From Betaproteobacteria bacterium (lineage in GTDB: Bacteria; Pseudomonadota; Gammaproteobacteria; Burkholderiales; SG8-39): a stretch of 64,000 nucleotides of DNA. The translations under genes were made by a program, and so were the position numbers. The stretch lies in NCBI GenBank assembly GCA_016210745.1, contig JACQTO010000220.1, positions 42,582 to 106,581 of the forward strand, in the 5' to 3' direction. The notes under the pieces are model-generated. The model saw only the letters and a program-made list of their open reading frames with translations, ran no database searches and was not told the DNA's origin. This document shows positions 1 through 7,829 of this stretch, one piece after another. Position 1 is the first letter of the stretch. Each line of letters begins with the position of its first letter.

Positions 1-17
1 CCATCCGCGCGGATCGC

Positions 18-106
18 GTGAAAATGGGGTCAGAGTAACATTTCCAAAACGCATTGAACCAGCGCGGTATCGCTTTGACGAAATGTTACTCTGACCCCAT
101 TTTCAC
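18..106. repeat. GTREP-like palindromic repeat, copy 1 (ggggtcagagtaac ends)
   Basis: The ends gtgaaaatggggtcagagta and its exact complement enclose about 40 bp of less symmetric sequence, giving an 89-bp palindromic unit. Two relatives lie at 47115-47201 and 56309-56391. The copy at 56309 shares both the ends and much of the interior (tcggtatcgctttga); the copy at 47115 shares only the ends. The ggggtcagagtaac motif resembles non-autonomous REP-type elements mobilised by a Y1 (RAYT) transposase elsewhere, but no such gene is in this window. Confidence 0.85.
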
Positions 107-146
107 GATCTCGTATAAGAGCCTAAGCCGTCCTGGTTTTAACCAT

Positions 147-194
147 AACCGTGCTTTCTGTACGGATTTTCTTATCCGTACAGAAAGCACGGTT
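147..194. repeat. gtacggat hairpin repeat, copy 1
   Basis: Perfect 21-bp arms (aaccgtgctttctgtacggat and complement) flank a 6-nt loop. A GC-rich cgcgcgccgcgcgc stretch follows. The inverted copy at 63935-63982 has the same gtacggat/atccgtac core and adjacent gcgcgccaaccg, with compensating changes in the outer arms, so this is a repeat family. The preceding bases 121-136 (gcctaagccgtcctgg) resemble the left end of the 152-bp hairpin element. Confidence 0.75.
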
Positions 195-307
195 GGCGCG
201 CGCCGCGCGCAACTCAGTCGGTGCCATGAAACAGGGACGCCGTATACGGGTCGCCGGCGGTCCTCGCTCTTTGAGATTTGCAGCGGATTCGCGCATCATC
301 TCGTTGC

Positions 308-676
308 ATGGAACCCGCCGACAGCATCCGCCGCCTAGGCTTCGCTCGCTGGTACGAGCGCCGTCTGATCGAGGCGCACGCCTGGTTGATCACCGGGTTC
401 CTCTGCATGATCGCGATCGCGGCCTGCATGGAGGAGCTGAGTTTCCGCGGCTCGATCGCGCGGCTGCTCGTCTACGTCGGCGCGGTCCTTGCCGCGGCAG
501 CGATCGGAATCCACGGCCTGGTGCGATACCAGAAGATCCTGGCCGAGGCCGAGCGGCTCGGGGAGCACGCCACCTGCGGCGGCTGCGGCGCCTACGCCCG
601 CTTCGGGTTGATCTCGCCCTCGCACGTTCGCTGCCGCAAGTGCGGGAACGAATGGCGCCTCATCGATAGCACCTGA
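308..676 (+). CDS. small membrane protein with C-terminal zinc ribbon
   Basis: A 122-aa protein read from ATG 308. The ORF-track start at 278 adds ten residues without a better ribosome site. Two hydrophobic stretches (about residues 28-45 and 52-70) are followed by a cytoplasmic-looking tail with two pairs, CGGC and CRKC, spaced like a zinc ribbon. No family was recognised with certainty; the layout (two TM helices plus zinc ribbon) suggests a membrane-anchored nucleic-acid or protein-binding module, which is inference. The stop codon lies inside the left end of the hairpin element that follows. Confidence 0.65.
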   Translation: MEPADSIRRLGFARWYERRLIEAHAWLITGFLCMIAIAACMEELSFRGSIARLLVYVGAVLAAAAIGIHGLVRYQKILAEAERLGEHATCGGCGAYARFGLISPSHVRCRKCGNEWRLIDST

Positions 677-826
677 ACCGGACGAGCCGAAACCAAGGAA
701 GCTGGTCTTGCCGTTCATCAATCTCCGCTTTCGTGCGGTTGCACGCAACCGCACGAAAGCGGGAGACGAATTTAGAAGCCAAATCTTCGCCAAATTTGTC
801 AACAGCCAACTTGCAAGCGCCTAAGC
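672..826 (+). repeat. 152-bp hairpin element, copy H1
   Basis: The left flank (ccggacgagccg, then accaaggaagctggt) leads into a palindrome at 722-766 whose arms read ctttcgtgcggttgc and complement, with one bulged base. The right flank is gacgaatttagaagcc followed by ttcgccaaatttgtcaaca. It sits between two convergent genes, sense to the upstream plus-strand gene, whose TGA is within the element's first bases. Confidence 0.85.
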
Positions 827-840
827 GGAAAAAACGCCAG

Positions 841-1134
841 TCAGAACGCGGGCGGCGCATTCTCGAGGAAGATCATGATTTTCATGACCGTGAGTCCGAC
901 CCAGAGTACGATCAGCAAGAAAAACGCGACCAGGCCGAGATGCCGATCGAGAACGATGCGTGGCGTGATCCAGCGCGTCACCTTCATTACGGGCGAGGTA
1001 ATCGTCTTGAAGATGCCGTAGACCGGATTCTGGTCGCGTTTGGCGCCTGCCAGCACATAGAGCACGCCCTGGCCGATCATGGCCACGCCCGCCACCTCGG
1101 TCAATGCCTTTAGAATCACTACGATTTCGTACAT
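841..1134 (-). CDS. small integral membrane protein, conserved-type hypothetical
   Basis: 97 aa, start ATG at 1134. Two hydrophobic segments are visible: about residues 5-28 (VVILKALTEVAGVAMIGQGV) and 68-88 (GLVAFFLLIVLWVGLTVMKI), with a basic loop between them containing SPVMKVTRWITPR. The P-x-x-x-x-x-R-x-I-x-P pattern recalls the YggT/DUF-type small membrane proteins, but the match is not strong enough to name. It faces the plus-strand gene at 308 across hairpin element H1 and has no operon partner. Confidence 0.6.
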   Translation of the reverse strand: MYEIVVILKALTEVAGVAMIGQGVLYVLAGAKRDQNPVYGIFKTITSPVMKVTRWITPRIVLDRHLGLVAFFLLIVLWVGLTVMKIMIFLENAPPAF

Positions 1135-1274
1135 TTATCCAATCTCGTGTAAATGGGTGGCAGCCCATTCACGCCTCGAACCTTCCTTCTCCCTCAGGGA
1201 GAAGGAGCAGAGGATGAGGGCATGGGCGTCAGGCATAGATACGAAGATCATTAGATCAACTCGAAATTGAACCA
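1135..1274. other. divergent intergenic region with two small hairpins
   Basis: This 140-bp stretch separates the divergent genes at 841-1134 and 1275-1859. It contains atgggtggcagcccat (1153-1168) and a perfect ccttctccct-ca-agggagaagg hairpin at 1185-1206. Neither has a T-run, so they are not obvious terminators. No convincing promoter boxes were identified. Confidence 0.5.
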
Positions 1275-1859
1275 ATGGAACACTGGCGTTTCTACATCCT
1301 CGGCCGCCTGCTTGAAGCATTGGGACGCGCGCAGGAATCGATCAGCGCCTACCAGGCAGCGCTGCGGGTAAAACCCGATTTCCACCGGTGCTCGAACCGG
1401 ATCGCGTACATCCTGGCAGGGCTCGAACGCTATGCAGAGGCCGAGCCTTACTTTCATGCGGTGCTGGGTGCCGATCCCGGCAACGCCTCGGCGCATTTCA
1501 ATCTGGGCTATACGTATGATAAGCGCGGCAGGTTCGAGAACGCGATCGAATCGTTCCGCGAGGCGACACGCCTGAATCCTAAGTTCGACCGCGCATGGTA
1601 CGGCCTGGGGCTCGCTCATGCGGCCCTGGGCAGGCATGAGGAGGCGGCAAGAGCGCTCCACGAGGCCGCCACGCTGCAGCCCATGAATCCCCACGCATGG
1701 TACCAGCTCGGCATGGCCTATCACACGCTGAACAACCCGGAAAAGGTGAAGGAAGTCGTCATGCACCTCCTTCGCTTCGACCCGAAAATGACGCGCAGAT
1801 TGATACTCGATGCGAAGCGCAGCGATCTCGCGCATTTGGTGAAGGACCTGGTGGTCTGA
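1275..1859 (+). CDS. tetratricopeptide repeat protein
   Basis: 194 aa made almost entirely of TPR helices: repeats start near residues 1, 35, 69 (AHFNLGYTYDKRGRFENAIE), 103 (AWYGLGLAHAALGRHEEAAR) and 137 (AWYQLGMAYHTLNNPEKVKE), with the expected W/L/G/Y/A/P spacing. There is no signal peptide or membrane segment, so a cytosolic protein-protein adaptor is likely. The partner is unknown. The ATG at 1275 has no clear Shine-Dalgarno sequence. A dRS3-like repeat begins 14 bp after the stop. Confidence 0.85.
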   Translation: MEHWRFYILGRLLEALGRAQESISAYQAALRVKPDFHRCSNRIAYILAGLERYAEAEPYFHAVLGADPGNASAHFNLGYTYDKRGRFENAIESFREATRLNPKFDRAWYGLGLAHAALGRHEEAARALHEAATLQPMNPHAWYQLGMAYHTLNNPEKVKEVVMHLLRFDPKMTRRLILDAKRSDLAHLVKDLVV

Positions 1860-1872
1860 AACCACGGGCGCA

Positions 1873-1969
1873 GTCATTCCCGCGTGGTAAGCATGCCCCC
1901 GCGCAGGCGGAGGCGGGAATCCAGAGTGGTCCGGCGATAACCGCTGGATCCCCGCTTCCGCGGGATGAC
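1873..1969. repeat. dRS3-like repeat, copy D1
   Basis: It opens with gtcattcccgcg and closes with ggatccccgcttccgcggg-atgac, the inverted ends typical of the widespread Neisseria/beta-proteobacterial dRS3-like repeats. The left palindrome is interrupted by extra sequence (tggtaagcatgcccc), so this is a degenerate copy. Confidence 0.75.
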
Positions 1970-2009
1970 AGGAACATGTCATGCAGATGGGCAATCCTCC
2001 ACAGCAAAG

Positions 2010-2036
2010 ACAAAGCCCGCCGAAGCGGGCCTTGTC
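2010..2036 (-). terminator. intrinsic terminator after the symporter gene
   Basis: Read on the minus strand, an 8-bp GC stem (ggcccgc-ttcg-gcgggct) with a stable ttcg loop is followed by tttgtctttg. It lies 18 bp downstream of the symporter stop, fitting Rho-independent termination. Confidence 0.75.
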
Positions 2037-2053
2037 CTCATCTGCGGCCGAGG

Positions 2054-4117
2054 CTATCTCGATTGGCTGCCCGCGGTATCGGTCAACAGGTTCGGGTAGC
2101 GCACGTGCTCGACCAGTTCCTGTACCTTCCTGGAGGGCGGCGCAGTCAGCATACTGACGACGAAAATGGTGACAATCCCCACCGGCAGGCCGAACATACC
2201 CGCTGACACCGGGCTAAGCCCGAACCACAGCGGCATATTGATGCCGAAGAACGGATAGCGGGTGACCATGTAGTAGACGCAAATCGCAAGGCCTGCCGCC
2301 ATGCCGATGATCGCACCCCACTTGTTAGCGCGCTTCCAGAACACGCCCATCACCAGCGGCGGGAAGAACGCCGAAGCCGCCAGCGAGAACGCCGCGCCGA
2401 CCAGGAACAGGATGTCTCCCGGTTTGAGCGAGGTCACATAGGCCGCTACGATCGCCACCACCACCAGCAGGGCTTTGGAGATCGTCACGCGCTTCGTCGT
2501 GGAAGCATTCGGGTCGATCATCTTGTAGTACAGGTCGTGCGACAAGGCGTTGGCGATCGTCAGCAGCAGTCCGTCCGCAGTCGAGAGTGCCGCTGCCAGG
2601 CCGCCCGCCGCAACCAGCCCGGACACTACGTACGGCAGGCCCGCGATCTCCGGTGTCGCCAGCACAATCAGGTCGCCGCCGATCACCACTTCGGCCCACT
2701 GCACGATCCCGTCGTGGTTGACGTCGGTGATGTTCAACAATCCCGGATCCACTTTCGCCCACGCCGCGGCCCACGCCGGCAGCGAGGCGAACGAACTGCC
2801 CACGAGGTTCGAGTACATGTCGTATTTCGCCAGCACCGCAAGGCATGGTGCCGTGAAATAAAGCAGGAAGATGAAAAACAGCGACCAGAACACCGACACG
2901 CGCGCCTGCTGCACGCTCGGCGTGGTGTAGTAGCGCATCAGGATGTGCGGCAGCGCCGCGGTGCCGAACATCATGCAGAACACGATGCCGATGAAGTTGA
3001 GCCGCGCCGTATTCCGCGCCGCTTCGTCCTTGCCGACGAACGCCTCCGCGTGCGGCCGAGGCCCCCCCGTGCGCGCGGCAAGGCCGGCCTCGCGGCTCCA
3101 TACGGACCTCGCCATGACCTCATCCTTGGGGTACGCCGCAACCGCCTTTTCCGCCTCCGCAATCTTATCCGCGGGCGCATTCGCTGCCTTCAGATCGGCA
3201 AGATTCTTCTCGACCCTGGCCTTGCCTTCGGCATAAGCCTTTTCCGGATCGGCAAGCGCGGCTCTGCCGGCCGCCGCCCGATCGGCAAACGTCTTGCGGA
3301 CTTCCTGCTCCTTCGGGTCCGCCGTGATCTTCTTTTCCAGCTCGGTGACTTTCTGCAGCGTGTAGCCGTAGGCGAGCTGCGGGACCGGTATGCCGGTGTG
3401 CTTGATTCCCAGCCAGACAACGGGAGTCATGTAGGCAATGATCAGAATGATGTACTGCGCCACTTGCGTCCAGGTCACTGCCTTCATGCCACCCAGCATC
3501 GAACACACCAGAATGCCCGATAGGCCCACGAACACGCCGATACCGAACTCCAGACCGGTGAACCGGCTGGTGATCAGGCCGACGCCGTAGATCTGCGCCA
3601 CGACGTAGACGAACGAACAGGTGATCGCCGAAACGATGCCGATGGTGCGCACCACGTTGCCCCCGTAGCGCTCGGCGAGGAAGTCGGGGATTGTGAATTG
3701 GCCGAACTTGCGCAGATAGGGCGCAAGGAACAACGCCACCAGGCAATAGCCTCCGGTCCAGCCCATCACCCAGGCGAGCCCGTCGAATCCGCCCAGGAAC
3801 AGCGTGCCGGCCATGCCGATGAAGGAGGCCGCGCTCATCCAGTCGGCGCCTGTCGCCATGCCATTGAAAAACGCCGGCACGCGGCGTCCCGCAACGTAGT
3901 ATTCGGCAACCTCTGCGGTTCGGCTCATGATGCCGATGCCGGCATACAGACCGATGGTCGCAAACAGGAACCAGTAGCCGATCCAGGCACGCGACATGCC
4001 TACTTGCTCCGCAATCGCGAGCGCGATTACGAACCCGATGAAGCCGCCGGTATAGAAGGTGTAATACTTCTTCAGCGACTGATTGAACGTCTTTTGTGAA
4101 AAGACCTGGGAGCTCAT
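2054..4117 (-). CDS. Na+/solute symporter, VC_2705-type (acetate/monocarboxylate-like SSS family)
   Basis: A 687-aa sodium:solute symporter (SSS) with about 13 hydrophobic helices. Family signatures include ATGADWMSAASFIGMAG near residues 85-105 and AAALSTADGLLLTIANALSHD near 520. Pairing with a DUF4212 subunit is characteristic of the VC_2705 subfamily; substrates are probably small organic acids such as acetate, which is inference. Two insertions stand out: a charged Lys/Glu/Ala-rich stretch at about residues 255-365, probably helical and extramembranous, and an EF-hand-like loop DVNHDGIVQWAE near 465. The ATG overlaps the stop of the DUF4212 gene by 4 bp, so the two are translationally coupled. 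Confidence 0.92.
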   Translation of the reverse strand: MSSQVFSQKTFNQSLKKYYTFYTGGFIGFVIALAIAEQVGMSRAWIGYWFLFATIGLYAGIGIMSRTAEVAEYYVAGRRVPAFFNGMATGADWMSAASFIGMAGTLFLGGFDGLAWVMGWTGGYCLVALFLAPYLRKFGQFTIPDFLAERYGGNVVRTIGIVSAITCSFVYVVAQIYGVGLITSRFTGLEFGIGVFVGLSGILVCSMLGGMKAVTWTQVAQYIILIIAYMTPVVWLGIKHTGIPVPQLAYGYTLQKVTELEKKITADPKEQEVRKTFADRAAAGRAALADPEKAYAEGKARVEKNLADLKAANAPADKIAEAEKAVAAYPKDEVMARSVWSREAGLAARTGGPRPHAEAFVGKDEAARNTARLNFIGIVFCMMFGTAALPHILMRYYTTPSVQQARVSVFWSLFFIFLLYFTAPCLAVLAKYDMYSNLVGSSFASLPAWAAAWAKVDPGLLNITDVNHDGIVQWAEVVIGGDLIVLATPEIAGLPYVVSGLVAAGGLAAALSTADGLLLTIANALSHDLYYKMIDPNASTTKRVTISKALLVVVAIVAAYVTSLKPGDILFLVGAAFSLAASAFFPPLVMGVFWKRANKWGAIIGMAAGLAICVYYMVTRYPFFGINMPLWFGLSPVSAGMFGLPVGIVTIFVVSMLTAPPSRKVQELVEHVRYPNLLTDTAGSQSR

Positions 4118-4380
4118 TCGTGATCCCCCTCATCCACTTTGTATTCCAGGTCGAGCCTGCGCATCAGCAGTGCGTAAATGCCGATGATCGCCACGTAGAT
4201 CGCGAGCGACCCCTGCGCAGACATGTAGAACCCGAGCGGAAATCCGAAGAATGTGATCGCGTTCAGTTCTCGCGCGAACCAAGCTTCCACAAACGTGACG
4301 ACAAACCAAACGAAGAGCAGTATCCCCGTGATGACGAGGTTCCTGCGCCAGTACTCGTTATGCTTCTCGGTGAGCTGCAT
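4114..4380 (-). CDS. DUF4212 small membrane subunit of the symporter
   Basis: 88 aa with two hydrophobic helices (NLVITGILLFVWFVVTFVEA and LGFYMSAQGSLAIYVAIIGI). The N-terminus HNEYWRRNL and the ARELNAITFFGFPLGFYMSAQGS region are typical of the DUF4212 family, which is encoded next to VC_2705-type symporters and is thought to act with them. The start ATG at 4380 follows a strong ribosome site (aaggagggaagtgca). It is the first gene of a two-gene unit. Confidence 0.9.
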   Translation of the reverse strand: MQLTEKHNEYWRRNLVITGILLFVWFVVTFVEAWFARELNAITFFGFPLGFYMSAQGSLAIYVAIIGIYALLMRRLDLEYKVDEGDHE

Positions 4381-4783
4381 TGCACTTCCCTCCTTCGGAC
4401 GAACGATCCACGGCGACTGTGCGTCAAACCTTACAGGTCAGTTGGAGCAGTTGCAGGAAGTTGCGCATCCATCAATGGCCCGCGGCTGTGCGGGAACCTG
4501 CGGCAGCGTTGATGCCGACCATGGCCGCCGGTAGATCCGACACCGACGCGACACCTACCAGCCGGAAGACCTCGCGCAATGCCCGACTTTCTGGTGCACA
4601 GCCCAATCTTAGGCGAAGCGATAGGAAATTCAATCCCCCGGTGCCATCGTATTCGGGCGCACCGGCGACCTGGTGGGACGGAGATGCCCCGTCCTGGTCA
4701 CACGGTCCTATTCCATCGGAGAGGCTGCTTTCGGGGTCGGCCCGCAGCCGCTCAAGACCATGGGTTGAGTAAGGGGAAAGGGC
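4381..4783. other. 403-bp gap, no gene recognised
   Basis: It lies between the korC stop and the start of the DUF4212-symporter unit, both on the minus strand. Overlapping plus-strand ORFs here (4380-4772, 4579-4791) are compositionally arbitrary and have no family match. A short imperfect hairpin (ggacggagatgccccgtcc) near 4677-4696 could mark the end of the kor transcript, but it lacks a T-run. The symporter promoter should be in this interval; no convincing -35/-10 pair was found. Confidence 0.4.
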
Positions 4784-5374
4784 TCAGGTAGCGGCCGTTG
4801 CGGCCGGGGCAGCGAGGGGGCTCGTCTGCTCGCCGAGCCGGAATCCTGCAGCCAACGCGTCGAGGTTGAGTTCGAGGAAGCTCTTGGGTGTTTCCGCGCG
4901 CACGGCTTGCTCCAGCACCTTGCGTTCGCACAGATTGGCGATCGCGGCCAGCGCGCCCAGGGCGACCATGTTCGCCACACGCTCGCTGCCCAGTTCGATC
5001 GCGGTGCGCGAAAGCGGCAGGTGCAGGCCGCGGTAGTCGCCGCCGTTGACTCCCTTGGGAAGCTCCGGGCAAAGGCGCGTATCGGCGATGACCAGCGCCC
5101 CTGCTTTCACCAGGGGCCAGGAAGGTTTTACCGCCATGCGATCAAGGAGCACCATGCAGTCGAGCGCGGTAGCGAGCGGGTAATCCACTTCGCTCGCCGA
5201 GATCACGAGGTCCGAATTGCAGAATCCGCCGCGCGAGGTCGGCTCGTAGGTCTGCGACTGCGCCACGTGCCAGCCGCTGGCCGCCAGTGCGTCGGCAAGC
5301 ATCTTGGCCGACAGGATCAAACCCTGGCCGCCGGTGCCGCCGATGCGGATTTCCATGCGCGCGCCGGGTTTCAT
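4784..5374 (-). CDS. korC: 2-oxoacid:ferredoxin oxidoreductase, gamma subunit
   Basis: 196 aa of the pyruvate/ketoisovalerate oxidoreductase gamma domain. It opens with MEIRIGGTGGQGLILSAKML, has the YEPTSRGGFCNSDLVIS motif, and ends with the helical SERVANMVALGALAAI region seen in this family. The gamma subunit completes the CoA-binding part of the KorABC-type enzyme. ATG 5374 overlaps the korB stop by 4 bp. A second in-frame Met six residues on is possible, but the overlap favours the first. Substrate (2-oxoglutarate or another 2-oxoacid) cannot be fixed from sequence. Confidence 0.9.
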   Translation of the reverse strand: MKPGARMEIRIGGTGGQGLILSAKMLADALAASGWHVAQSQTYEPTSRGGFCNSDLVISASEVDYPLATALDCMVLLDRMAVKPSWPLVKAGALVIADTRLCPELPKGVNGGDYRGLHLPLSRTAIELGSERVANMVALGALAAIANLCERKVLEQAVRAETPKSFLELNLDALAAGFRLGEQTSPLAAPAATAAT

Positions 5375-6225
5375 TTCTTGCCTTTCTTGCCGGCGGCAGC
5401 CTTGATCGCCGCGGCCGCGCGGCGATACGCCGTTCCGTATTCGGGGCGTTCATTCTTGGCGAGCACGCCGGTCTGCATGTCATTGGGGCGAAACGGGGTA
5501 TCGACCGTGTCGCGATAGGCGCTGGGCCGCAGTTCGCTCTTTTGGCGCATGATCATCTCCGGCGAGGAGCCAAGCTCGTTCTTGCGTCCGAAGATTTCGG
5601 TGCAGTCCGACAGCACCTCAATGAACGCGAAGCCCGGATGCTCCAGGCCCGCTTTGATGAGTTCCTTCAACTTGGGCACATGGTGCGTCACGTCGCGGCC
5701 GACGAAACCTGCTCCGGCGGCGGTGGCAAGGGCGCAGGCGTCGAACGCCGGCTCCGAGTTGCCCAGCGGCGTGGTGCTGGTAAGCATGGTCGCTGAAGTC
5801 GTGGGCGAAACCTGGCCGCCCGTCATGCCGTAGACCTCGTTGTTGAGCATGAGGCAAGTGAGCTTGAGGTTCCTGCGGCAGGCGTGGATGAGATGGTTGC
5901 CGCCGATCGCCAGACAATCGCCGTCACCGCTGATTACCACCACCCGCAGGTCCGGGCGCGCAAGCGCGAGGCCGGTCGCATAAGCGAGCGCGCGGCCGTG
6001 GGTGACGTGGAAGGTGTTGGCATCGATATAGGCCGAGAGCCGGCCGGCGCAGCCGATGCCCGAGACGACCGCGAGCTTGTCCTTGTCCACCTGCAATTCA
6101 TCCAGCGCCCACAAGAGGGCACGCAACGCGATGCCGTGGCCGCAGCCCGGGCACAGGAAATGCGGCATCATTTCCATGCGCAAATACTTGCGCACGTCGA
6201 ATTCGGCTGCGGTGTCGATGATCAT
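5371..6225 (-). CDS. korB: 2-oxoacid:ferredoxin oxidoreductase, beta (TPP-binding) subunit
   Basis: 284 aa. The thiamine-diphosphate fold is clear: CPGCGHGIALRAL near residue 25 ([4Fe-4S]/TPP region), GIGCAGRLSAYI, VVISGDGDCLAIGGNHLIHA and LNNEVYGMTGGQVSPTT, which bind Mg-TPP. Together with korA and korC it forms a heterotrimer that decarboxylates a 2-oxoacid to acyl-CoA and reduces ferredoxin. It is separated from korA by 290 bp holding two hairpin elements, but is probably in the same transcript. The C-terminal KKGKK tail is short and basic. Confidence 0.92.
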   Translation of the reverse strand: MIIDTAAEFDVRKYLRMEMMPHFLCPGCGHGIALRALLWALDELQVDKDKLAVVSGIGCAGRLSAYIDANTFHVTHGRALAYATGLALARPDLRVVVISGDGDCLAIGGNHLIHACRRNLKLTCLMLNNEVYGMTGGQVSPTTSATMLTSTTPLGNSEPAFDACALATAAGAGFVGRDVTHHVPKLKELIKAGLEHPGFAFIEVLSDCTEIFGRKNELGSSPEMIMRQKSELRPSAYRDTVDTPFRPNDMQTGVLAKNERPEYGTAYRRAAAAIKAAAGKKGKK

Positions 6226-6239
6226 GAGTCGGTTATCTC

Positions 6240-6376
6240 TGGCGTATTGACGCAGTGGGCGAGAATTTGCTTTTCAATAGGTCTCCCGTTTTCGTTCAGT
6301 TGCGTGCAACTGAACGAAAACGGGAGATCGAATAACGGCAAAAACAGCATCTATGGTTCCGGCTCGTTTGGGTTAG
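6240..6376 (-). repeat. 152-bp hairpin element, copy H2
   Basis: The core palindrome at 6282-6327 has arms cccgttttcgttcagttgc and complement around a gt loop. The right half of the element lies at low coordinates, so it reads on the minus strand, sense to korA-korB. Its core starts exactly 152 bp from that of H3, its tandem neighbour. Confidence 0.85.
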
Positions 6377-6384
6377 TCAGCAGA

Positions 6385-6522
6385 CATCAGGCTAGTACTT
6401 ACGACATTGGCGAAAATTGGCTTTTCAAATACGTCTCCACATTTTGTGCGGTTGCATGCAACCGCACAAAATGTGGAGATCGAATAACGGCAAAAGCAGC
6501 ATCGACGATTCCAATTCATCGG
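6385..6522 (-). repeat. 152-bp hairpin element, copy H3
   Basis: The core at 6434-6479 has arms ccacattttgtgcggttgc and complement around an at loop. On the minus strand the left end (cccgatgaattggaatcg) contains the korA stop codon. With H2 it forms a direct tandem pair inside the korA-korB intergenic region. Confidence 0.85.
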
Positions 6523-7691
6523 GCTTGGGTTTCTCTTGCCAGCTCTTCGAGCCTCGCGCCAATCTCCGACGGCGAAATCGGCTCGCCGTTGTATCGGTCG
6601 ATGCCCTCCACGCGCGTGCCGCGCAGGATGCGCTCGACTTCCAGGCGCAACTGTCCGGCATTCATCTCCGGCACCAGCACGGCGCGGGCGCGCGAGGCCG
6701 CCTCGCGAAGCTGCTTTTCCGGGAAAGGCCAAAGCGTAATCGGTCGGAACAAGCCCGCCTTCACGCCCTTGGCGCGCGCAAGCTCGACCGCCCGCGTGGC
6801 CGAACGGGCGCTGATGCCGATGGCCACGATCAGCACCTCGGCATCCTTGCACTCGAGCGCCTGCCAGGCGTCTATTTGCGCGCGATGCCGGTCGAACTTG
6901 GTGAGCATGCGCGTCAAGTTGCGATTCACGATCTCCGGGTCTTGGGTCGGAAAACCGTTCTCGGCGTGGTTGAGGCCCGTGGTATGCACGCGGTAGCCGT
7001 CGCCCGGGCGCGACATCGCCGGGATGCCGCTCGCATCCGAGTCATAGGGCCGGTATTTTTCGCGCGGGCCGCTCGCCCATTTGCGCTGGACGCCTGGAGA
7101 ATCTGGCCCCTGGCCGAGTTCCACCGTTTCCGTGAGCTGGGCGACGGTTTGATCGTAGAGCACGACGACCGGCGTGCGATAGGTTTCGGCCAGTTCGAAG
7201 GCGCGCAGGGTCTGTTCAAAGACCTCGCCCACCGAGGCGGGCGCGAGCGCGATCATCGGATAATCCCCGTGGCTTCCCCAGCGCGCCTGCATCAGATCGC
7301 CTTGCGCGGGGCGCGTAGGCATGCCGGTGGAGGGTCCGCCGCGCATGACGTTGATGATGACGCAAGGAATCTCGGCGCCGGCTGCGTAGCCGAGGTTTTC
7401 CTGCTTGAGCGAGAAGCCCGGACCGCTGGTCGCGGTCATCGCCTTCAGGCCGCCCATCGAGGCGCCGATCACCGCCGCCATCGAGGCGATTTCATCCTCC
7501 ATCTGCACGAACACGCCGTCCACCTCCGGCAGCGCGCGCGACAGTCGCTCGGCGATTTCAGAAGACGGCGTGATCGGGTAGCCGGCGAAGAAGCGGCATC
7601 CGGCCGCGATCGCTCCCAGCGCGCAGGCGTGATTCCCCGATATCAGGCGCATCGCGCCTTTCGTTTCAAGTGCACGATCAACGGCGTTCAC
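6516..7691 (-). CDS. korA: 2-oxoacid:ferredoxin oxidoreductase, alpha subunit
   Basis: 391 aa from a GTG at 7691 preceded by ggaggtggaa. The track start at 7754 reads into a dRS3 repeat (SWIPACAGMT is its translation) and is rejected. FFAGYPITPSSEIAERL is the hallmark of the pyrimidine-binding domain I, followed by TSGPGFSLKQE and domain II (GISARSATRAVELA, then GLFRPITLWPFPEKQL). It pairs with korB and korC just downstream. The two hairpin elements after its stop may affect the relative amounts of alpha and beta subunits, which is inference. Confidence 0.92.
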   Translation of the reverse strand: MNAVDRALETKGAMRLISGNHACALGAIAAGCRFFAGYPITPSSEIAERLSRALPEVDGVFVQMEDEIASMAAVIGASMGGLKAMTATSGPGFSLKQENLGYAAGAEIPCVIINVMRGGPSTGMPTRPAQGDLMQARWGSHGDYPMIALAPASVGEVFEQTLRAFELAETYRTPVVVLYDQTVAQLTETVELGQGPDSPGVQRKWASGPREKYRPYDSDASGIPAMSRPGDGYRVHTTGLNHAENGFPTQDPEIVNRNLTRMLTKFDRHRAQIDAWQALECKDAEVLIVAIGISARSATRAVELARAKGVKAGLFRPITLWPFPEKQLREAASRARAVLVPEMNAGQLRLEVERILRGTRVEGIDRYNGEPISPSEIGARLEELARETQAR

Positions 7692-7716
7692 TTCCACCTC
7701 CAACCAGCAAAACACC

Positions 7717-7812
7717 GTCATTCCCGCGCAAGCGGGAATCCAGGAATGCCTCAAAGCACTGGATCCCCGCCCCCCGATTAAAGCGTTCGGGGGCAGGCTT
7801 CGCGGGGATGAC
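7717..7812. repeat. dRS3-like repeat, copy D2, with internal hairpin
   Basis: The end gtcattcccgcgcaagcggg pairs with cttcgcggggatgac. The interior carries an extra cccccgattaaagcgttcggggg hairpin not found in the 70-bp copies D4 and D5. It lies in the iorB-korA spacer. Confidence 0.85.
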
Positions 7813-7829
7813 GACTTCTTGAGGTGCCC

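Noticed and set aside
4380-4772. 130-aa ORF upstream of the symporter unit
   Set aside because: No family character, no ribosome site, and composition typical of random GC-rich sequence.
6282-6327. Hairpin elements as intrinsic terminators
   Set aside because: The stems are long and GC-rich but are followed by gacgaattt or an equivalent flank with no T-run in either orientation.
7692-7754. Extended KorA N-terminus (track start 7754)
   Set aside because: The added residues are a translation of the dRS3-like repeat (SWIPACAGMT). A GTG at 7691 with ggaggtg upstream explains the gene.
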